Of a DNA stretch of 64,000 bases, positions 57,573-64,000 are shown in pieces (the stretch's first letter is position 1; each line of letters begins with the position of its first letter). The notes beneath the pieces are model-generated. The model was not told the DNA's origin. It did not search any database and saw nothing but the letters and a program-made list of their open reading frames with translations. The DNA is from Agroathelia rolfsii (taxonomy: Eukaryota > Basidiomycota > Agaricomycetes > Amylocorticiales > Amylocorticiaceae), in assembly GCA_018343915.1 (NCBI GenBank), contig JABRWF010000004.1, positions 2,914,001 to 2,978,000 on the forward strand. The letters run 5' to 3'. A program made the position numbers and the translations under genes.

Positions 57573-60500
57573 GGGGGTCAGAAGAAAGGGCCATTCTGGC
57601 TGACCCATATATTCAAAATAGATTGTCTTCTTTCTCATCTTGTAATTCTACTTCTATTTCTATCTTTTCCTCTGTCTCAGGTGCAAATGGACAGCACCTG
57701 CATATACCTATTATATTCCATGGACTTTTCTCATCTCTCTCTACCTCAGCTATGATTGACTCCGGTGCCTCTTCATCTTTTGTACATGAAAACTTTGTAA
57801 AGAAAAATAAAATTCATGTACAAACTTTACCTAAACCTGTTTCCGTATACAACATAGACAATTCCGCAAATAAGTCTGGCTTGATCACTCACGTAGCTAT
57901 ATTAAACACTACGATCGGAGACGTTAAAAAGCGCCTTCCATTCCTAGTCACAGACATTGGGCCGGAGGATGTTATACTCGGAATTGACTGGCTACGTTTA
58001 GAGAACCCAGTCATTAATTGGAAACAGGCAAATGTAAAGTTGGACTCAGATGCTAAGATATCCGCGTCGGTGGAGCTCTGATCACTTCCGGACTGGGCAA
58101 AGGAGTATAGCACGGTCTTCTCCAAGGAGGATTCGTTCTGCCTCCCTATAAGAAAGCCGTGGGATCACAAGATTCTCCTAAAAGAAGGAGCCAATCTTAA
58201 AAGAAGTAAGGCATACCCCTTGTCACCCAAGGAGTCGGAGGCACTGGATGAATACCTGGAAGAGAACCTCATGAAGAAATACATCCGGAAGTCGGAAAGT
58301 CCGATCGCTGCTCCAATGTTTTTTGTTCCTAAAAAGAATGGCACCCTCCGACCAGTTCAAGACTATCGGAAGCTGAATGCGGAGACAATCAAGAACGCTT
58401 ATCCACTTCCGCTCATCTCCGAACTACAGGACAAGATGACTCGATTCCGGACTTTTGCAAAGATTGATCTCCATTGGGGTTTCAATAATATTCGCATAAG
58501 GGAGGGAGATGAGTATAAGGCTGCCTTCATTACCAACCGTGGGCTGTTTGAGCCGCTTGTTATGACTTTTGGACTGTGCAATGCCCCCGCAACAATGCAG
58601 ACAATGATGGATGATGTACTATATCACTTGCATCAAACGGGACATATTGTACACTACATTGATGATATTATCGTGGGAGGAAAGGATGAGGCGGAACTCC
58701 GGAGCTTTGTGCTAGAGGTCCTGAAGATCCTAAAAGCAAATAACCTTTACGCTAATCTTGAGAAGTTTGAGTATGATGTACCGGAGGTCGATATCCTCGG
58801 AGCACTAATCCCCTTCGGCCAGATAAGGATGAGTCCGGAGAAAGTCAGCGGAATCTTGGATTGGCCTGTTCCGACTAAAGTGTCAGAAGTCTGCCAGTTC
58901 CGAGGGTTAGCAAACTATTACCGGAGGTTCGTCAAAAACTTCGGAGCCATTTGCAAACCATTGGATCATCTCACCGGAAAAGTTGAATGGACTTGGGGAT
59001 CAGCGGAGCAGGATGCTTTTGATTCTCTCAAAAAGGCATTTACAACAGCACCAGTTCTAGCTGGGTACAATCAGCATGCGGAAACCAGAGTGGAGACGGA
59101 TGCATCTAGCTACGCTACCGGAGCCGTTCTTCTCCAGAAACAGTCCGATGACTCGTGGAGGCCAGTCGCTTTTCTCTCGCAGTCAATGAATCAAGCGGAG
59201 CGGAACTATGATATCTGGGACAAGGAAATGCTCGCGATCATTCGAGCACTAGACAACTGGCGCCACTATTTGATTGGCTTACCTCAAACATTCGAAATCC
59301 GGACAGATCACAAAAATCTGGAGTACTGGAAAACAGCGCGGAACCTTACGCGGAGGCAAGCAAGATGGTCTCTTTTCCTCTCGGAGTTCAACTTTGTCAT
59401 TTCCTACCAAAAGGGATTGGAGAACGGAAGAGCGGACCCACTCTCCCGTCGACCGGATTTTAAAGTATCTGACTCCGAAGATAATATGGATCAAGTGGTA
59501 CTGGACCCCAAGTTATTCCGCATCAATGCTGCTCGAAGAGGACATGTGGAGATCCACGGCGAAAAGGAGATCTTGGACCGGATTAGGCAGAAGGGAAGGG
59601 ATGCGGAAGTAGCGGAGGCACTTTCAGTTGTTAAGGAGCTCGGACCTGTGAAATTGCAGAAAGGCATTGAGGAGTGGAATGAGGAAAATGGTCTTATTCT
59701 CCACAGAGGAAAGATTTATGTTCCCCGTGATCCGGAGCTCCGATCGGAGATCATCAAGAAATACCACGACTCTTTTGCAGCAGGACATCCCGGCAGGCAC
59801 AAGACATTGGAACTGGTTAGCAGAAACTACTGGTGGCCCGGAATTACAAAGGCTGTCAACGTTTACGTTGAGTCCTGTCTAACTTGCCAGGCCAACAAAG
59901 CTTCCAGACAAGTTCCGGCAGGTCTCCTTGCTCCGCTCCCAGCTCCGGGGCGCCCATGGGAACACGTAACTTCCGATATGATAGTTAAGCTCCCGGAATC
60001 ACAAGGATTCGACTCTATTCTCGTCGTAGTAGACCGTCTCACAAAGATGTGCCATTTGATTCCGACCAGAGAGGCAATCACTTCGGCGGAGATGGCGGAT
60101 GTTTACCTCACGCACATTTTCCGCTTGCATGGTCTTCCGAAACAGTGGACTTCAGATCGTGGCCCTCAATTCGCCAGTAAAGTGATGAGAGAGATCCATA
60201 AGCAGCTAGGAATAAAGACCTCTCTCTCCACAGCTTATCACCCTCAGTCTGATGGACAAACAGAACGGCTCAATCAGGAAGTAGAAGCATACATTCGGAA
60301 CTATGTCTCCCATCGCCAAAGTGATTGGGCTGGTGTACTTCATGTGGCGGAGTTTGCTCTCAACAATCGGCAACAAGCAGCAACAGGATTTTCTCCGTTT
60401 GAGTTGAATTATGGATTTTCCCCGCACATGGACCTCACAATGGCTGGAATTGTAAACACTGTCGGAGCGGAGAACTGGCTCGGAAAGGTCTCAGAGCTTC

Positions 60501-61129
60501 AGGAAGACACTAAGGCCGCCATTAACCTTGCAAACAAAAGGATGAAATATTACTTTGACAAACATGCAAGTGAACACCCTAAGTACACAAAGGGTAGTTT
60601 GGTATGGCTTAGTACAGAAAACCTGAAGCTTCAACAGCCTAGTAAGAAACTCTCCGCCAAGTGGGTCGGTCCTTACAAAGTGACGGAAATCGTCGGAGAT
60701 AGAGCATGCCGATTGGCCATACCACGGAGATGGGCGATCCACGATGTTTTCCACGTCTCCCTGCTGAAACCACATGTGCCATCCGCACGACATACTAAAC
60801 CTCCGGAGCCCGTGGAAATTGAAGGAGAAGAGGAACATGAAGTCCAGGAGATCAAAGATTTGTGGATCAATAGGAGGACTAAAAAGATTGAATACCTTGT
60901 GGTTTGGAAAGGATATCCGGGGGAGGACTTATGGGAGAAGGAAGCGGATGTGCGGAATGCTTCGGAGCTGATCCAAAAGTTTCACCGGAAGTTCCCAAGT
61001 GCTCCGAAGCGTCTGACAGCTGCAGTAATGGCGGAGATTCCCTTTCGACCGCTAGAAAACTTTACGGAGACAGTAGCATCAACGACGGCGGGATGGGAGC
61101 TAGGGATATTCCGGAGGAAATCCCCGTAG
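57563..61129 (+). pseudogene. pol: Element L pol, about 1190 codons with a single TGA
   Basis: PR DSGASSSF at 57758. TGA at 58079-58081 lies between PR and RT. From 58220 to 61129 the frame is open for 969 codons. RT has FGLCNAPATM and YIDD at 58655-58666. RNase H has TDASSYATGAV (about 59098) and NYDIWDKEM. The integrase zinc region has GHPGRHKT, NYWWPG and CLTCQANK (59770-59900), and the core has LVVVDRLTK, TSDRGPQF and a Glu in ERLNQEVEAY. The chromodomain (YLVVWKGYPGEDLWEKE) is near 60830-60990, followed by PFRPLENFTE...GWELG. It ends before the PPT (GAAGGGAGTAA). This is the best-preserved polymerase in the window. Confidence 0.94.
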
Positions 61130-61140
61130 GAAGGGAGTAA

Positions 61141-61972
61141 TGTCATGAGTTGGAAAATATGGACAGAATTTTTGCAAATTATTTAATTTTTTATTGGAAC
61201 TATTTTTACGAATTTTCGTCTCCTTTTATCTTTTTCTTTTATTACCCTTAGGGCGTGGACTGTAGGCAGTGAACGGTCAGGTGATTGGCCCTCATGTGAC
61301 TAAGCCGCACGCTACAGGAGTAATCGTGAGTTGTGCGTTTCCTGTTCACCATTCCGCACAACTCCGGAGTACAAACCTCCGACCACTGACCAATTCCTAA
61401 CGGATACTGGTTCCGTTACACACCTCCGAGCTTCCGCTCCCGAGCTCCTGCGGAGCTCCGCTCCTGAGCGCGGAACCTCTGGAAGTGTTGTATCTCCGCA
61501 CGGCTGCCCGTCGGAGTTAGGGAAAAGGTCTTCCCCTGCATAATCTACTTCCTCTATTCTTTGCCTCCGCAGCGGAACTAGCGCGGAGCTTCCGCAAGTA
61601 GTATAAGTAGTTGATGTAACTTGTCCTGAAAGGCCAGCTTTGACCTCTTCGCCTTCAGGCAAGTATTATATGTTTGTATTTCTCTTATAGTATTACTCAA
61701 TGAAACTTCGCCTTCAGGGTTCATTCCGCAGGGCCTAGCCCATCTCAGCTATAGTATTCAATCACACTGGAGGTGGCGGAAATCCCCTCAAGTAGTTTAC
61801 AAAGTCTATTGGAATAAGAGTAGGAGCCTCGCACATAGATACGGAAGAGTACCCGGTGTTGCCCTTCAATAAATCAGGGAACATATCTGTGGGAAAACCA
61901 TATTTGTGTAGTACTTCGATTGTAGTGTTTGAGAGTTCACCCTTTGCACAGTCAAGGAGTGTACCCTTGACA
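61141..61972 (+). repeat. 3' LTR of element L
   Basis: 832 bp, offset 6127 from the 5' LTR. Primer 11-mer at 61636-61646. Confidence 0.95.
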
Positions 61973-62116
61973 AATCCAAACTCCTCAAGAGAATCCGGAA
62001 TGCCTCTTCTGAAGCAGAGGTTGCAGAAGTGCTTCATTTGGTCAAGGATTTGGGCCCCATCAAGCTTCAAAAGGGTTTAGAAGAGTGGAATCAGGAAAAT
62101 GGAGTTATCCTACAAC

Positions 62117-62959
62117 TGTCAAGGGTCTACTCCTTGACTATGTTATGTTGGGCATGTAGAGCCTACTTGTGACACAAACAAGAAATAAACTTTCTTAACA
62201 CCAAATCTAAGTACCTAAGAAAACAGGTTTTCCCACAGATATGCAATTCCTTGTCTTATTGAGGACGCGCCGGGTACTCTGCCTATTCCTTACAATGCTC
62301 TTATGTATGTCACACACTTATGAGGGGATTTACACTGCCTTCAGTAGAGAGAGAGAAAAGAGAAAGGGGAGGGGGCTAGGAACCTGGCTCTAGGCCAAAA
62401 GAATAAACCCTGAAGGTGAAGGATTTATTAGTAATCATGCTATGGAATACAAACCAATACTTGCCTGAAGGCAAAGAGGTCAAAGCTAAGCTCTTCAGGA
62501 CAAGTTACATGCATTATTTATACTACTATTGAAGGGTCCGTACGCAGCTTTGTGGTCTGTGCATAGAGGGAAATAGAAGCATAGATGTGGCAATGCAGGG
62601 AAAGAGCTTTTATCCTAACTCCACCGGGCATCCGTGTGGAGATCCGTTTCCGGACCGATACCGGTAATTGCTAGGAATTGCTCAGGGAAGGAAGGCTGTG
62701 TTCCTGGGCTGTGCGTGATGGTGAAAATAGAAGTACGCGCAGCCCTGAGATTACTCCTGTGACATGCAGCTTGGAACACGTGAGGGCCAATCACATGACC
62801 ACTGCACTGCCCACAGTCCACGCCCTGAAGGGTAATTTTTATAAGAGAAACAAAGAAAAGAAACAAGAAAGGAAAGAAAATGTAATAACTAATCAAATAC
62901 TAATCCAAATAATTCCAGAAAATAGCCGAAAAATTGGCGAAAACGTCCTACTCATGACA
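62117..62959 (-). repeat. D solo LTR, 843 bp, TSD ACAAC
   Basis: ACAAC at 62112-62116 and 62960-62964. Splits K integrase zinc region. Confidence 0.94.
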
Positions 62960-63589
62960 ACAACAAGGCAGGGTTTACATACCTGCAGACAGAGAAATCC
63001 AAACCCAGATTATCTCTATGTACCACGATAGCCTGCTCAGTGGTCACCCAGGCCAGCACAAGACTCTCAAATTGGTATCTTGTAATTATTGGTGGCCAGG
63101 CATGACCAAAGTGGTGAATAAATACGTAGAAACCTGTCAAACCTGTATCCAGAACAAATCATCCCATTTGCCCGCCTTTGGCCTACTTGAACCTCTTCCC
63201 ACTCCCACTAGACCTTGGGATCACATACACTGAGTGACAAAACTGTCTCAATGTTTGTATTTTTTACAACTTTTGATCTATATCTCCAGAAATAAAATAC
63301 TTAAAATTATACTAAAAATACTCCTATTAAGTATACCGTATCTGCTTCAAATCGAGCCCTGGGTTATGTAATTTGGTCAATAAGCCATAGAGTTATGTAT
63401 TATTCTTTCAAGGGGTATTATTGAGACAGTTTTGTTGCCACTTAATTAAAATATACTTTTTATAGTAAAACACAAGTTATACTATACTAATTATGTAAGC
63501 AGTACCACCACACATTTAAGTACCCCCTATTTAGTACAAATAAATACAAACAACTCTTAAACTGCTACCACCATCATCTCTATACTACT

Positions 63590-63817
63590 ATGAAACCTTT
63601 ATCCAATCAACAAGTCCTTGATGTTATCTGCTTGCTTAATAAACATTATTCTGCTAGGGATATTGCTAAAGCTACTGGTGTATCCCATTCTTCTATTAGC
63701 AGAATATGTTCTAAACACTGTCCCTACCTTTCTAAAAGCTTAGGAGGCCATCCCTCTAAGCTTTCCTCTACTGCTATACACCATTCCATCCATCTTATTA
63801 GCTCTGGTCAGGCTAAT
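63590..63817 (+). pseudogene. Tc1-like transposase N-terminus, cut by LTR
   Basis: MKPLSNQQVLDVICLLNK opens a homeodomain-like helix-turn-helix (SARDIAKATGVSHSSISRI) typical of the DNA-binding N-terminus of Tc1-type transposases, then a second basic segment (GGHPSKLSS). The reading frame is broken after SSGQAN by the LTR at 63818. The DDE catalytic domain is not in the window. Confidence 0.75.
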
Positions 63818-64000
63818 TGTTATAAGTTGGACAATTTCACGCTTCTCTTACAAACACGTACATAATTTTATTATATTTTTACGATTTTTATTGACTGAGT
63901 TATGGATGAAATACCTTACAGGCAACATCTTGACGTGCATGTGACTAGCTGTGTTAGCCCTATGTGACAGGAGTGCTCGTGACAAGAGTATATTAGGAAG
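63818..64000 (+). repeat. Family-1 LTR start, plus orientation, cut by window end
   Basis: Starts TGTTATAAGTTGGAC and follows the A/C LTR to the edge (AGGAGTGCTCGTGACAAG). Left flank CTAAT. Confidence 0.9.

Larger units (their letters stand above)
55014..61972 (+). mobile_element. Element L: nearly intact Ty3/gypsy chromovirus, TSD AATCC
   Basis: AATCC at 55009-55013 and 61973-61977. Both LTRs are 832 bp and differ at about nine sites, all transitions. 6959 bp long with gag and pol each interrupted by one stop. No insertion inside. Related to family 2 but with its own LTR start TGTCATGAGTTGG. Confidence 0.96.
52128..63227 (+). pseudogene. pol: Element K pol, catalytic residues lost, four insertions
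   Basis: The PR DSG motif reads NSS at 52329-52337. RT YIDD reads YIND at 54102-54113. RT is 53613-54320, RNase H about 54480-54900 and the integrase N-part 54912-55013, 61978-62116 and 62965-63227 (YHDSLLSGHPGQHKT, NYWWPGMTK, CQTCIQNK). It is cut at 63228 by a Tc1-like transposon within RPWDHI. Lesions are nearly all G-to-A or C-to-T relative to A and C. Confidence 0.88.
27100..64000 (+). mobile_element. Element K: family-1 Ty3/gypsy, heavily decayed, open at right edge
   Basis: Plus strand. The 5' LTR is in three pieces (27100-27399, 28280-28620, 49880-50246; total 1008 bp). Then PBS, gag 50656-52140, and pol in pieces 52128-52730, 53613-55013, 61978-62116 and 62965-63227. Inserted in it are F, H, F, L, D and a Tc1-like transposon. 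Catalytic residues are lost through G-to-A changes. The 3' end lies beyond the window. Confidence 0.92.
63228..64000 (+). mobile_element. Tc1/mariner-like DNA transposon, 5' part, disrupted
   Basis: Begins CACTGAGTGACAAAACTG right after TA (63226-63227) inside K integrase, the TA target expected for Tc1/mariner. A second inverted copy of the inner terminal sequence (AAAACTGTCTCAA at 63239-63251 against TTGAGACAGTTTT at 63421-63433) lies downstream. A helix-turn-helix transposase start follows. A family-1 LTR is inserted at 63818. The 3' end lies outside the window. Confidence 0.8.

Noticed and set aside
1..64000. Host genes, tRNA/rRNA genes, CRISPR arrays, bacterial-type operons
   Set aside because: Every base I could assign belongs to a transposable element layer; no repeat-spacer pattern, rRNA motif or cloverleaf was seen.

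Overview
The window is 64 kb of retrotransposon-on-retrotransposon sequence from a filamentous fungus. No host gene, tRNA, rRNA, bacterial operon or CRISPR array is visible. I infer an agaricomycete basidiomycete, from Ty3/gypsy chromovirus polyproteins, introns near 60 nt and CpG-transition decay. From memory the Gag/Pol sequences resemble elements of Rhizoctonia-like fungi; that is a low-confidence attribution.

Layout. The left flank holds element A (1-7455, minus, left LTR cut by the window edge). A sits inside element B (7456-13398, minus), and B sits inside an old family-1 LTR remnant (13399-13517). From 13518 rightwards the DNA is a Russian doll: D-type LTR (13518-15210) > D element (from 15211) > G LTR (from 25090) > K element (from 27100, plus, still open at 64000) > H element (28621-49874, plus) > I element (30362-39093, minus) > solo LTRs M and D. 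Element C (16332-24690, minus) lies in D. Element L (55014-61972, plus), F and D solo LTRs and a Tc1/mariner-like transposon (from 63228) lie in K. Nineteen closed insertions have readable 5-bp target-site duplications (18 exact, one with a single transition), and removing them restores host reading frames and LTR lengths exactly (for example K LTR 300+341+367 = 1008 bp, the C LTR length).

Families. Family 1 = A, C, K and LTR pieces (about 7.5 kb, LTR 1008-1011). Family 2 = G, I, N (about 7.1 kb, LTR 857-859), with L as a younger relative (6959 bp, LTR 832). D = LTR 835-845. B = LTR 953. H = a distinct chromovirus, about 7.87 kb without insertions, LTR 622. F = seven solo LTRs of 873-878 bp. 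J and M are single solo LTRs. Solo LTRs far outnumber full elements.

How they work. Each element has Gag with a CCHC knuckle (partly lost in some copies), then protease, reverse transcriptase, RNase H and integrase, ending in a chromodomain where the C-terminus is in the window. In the six non-H junctions gag ends at a conserved G GGT TTT heptamer and pol continues in the -1 frame. Every internal-bearing element whose 5' end is visible (A, B, C, H, I, K, L, N) has, two bases after the 5' LTR, an 11-nt primer-binding site complementary to an 11-mer in its own LTR, 34-35 bp downstream of a TATA box. This is a Tf1-type self-priming arrangement with four primer variants. In all of these except H the primer is followed by what looks like a 57-60-nt spliceosomal intron inside the LTR, bracketed by a direct repeat, and its 5' splice site is one arm of a conserved inverted repeat. 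These linked features, a U3-to-U3 aberrant insertion (N) and an antisense accessory gene in H are the most unusual content. Most copies are dead through C-to-T/G-to-A transitions; L and A are closest to intact.
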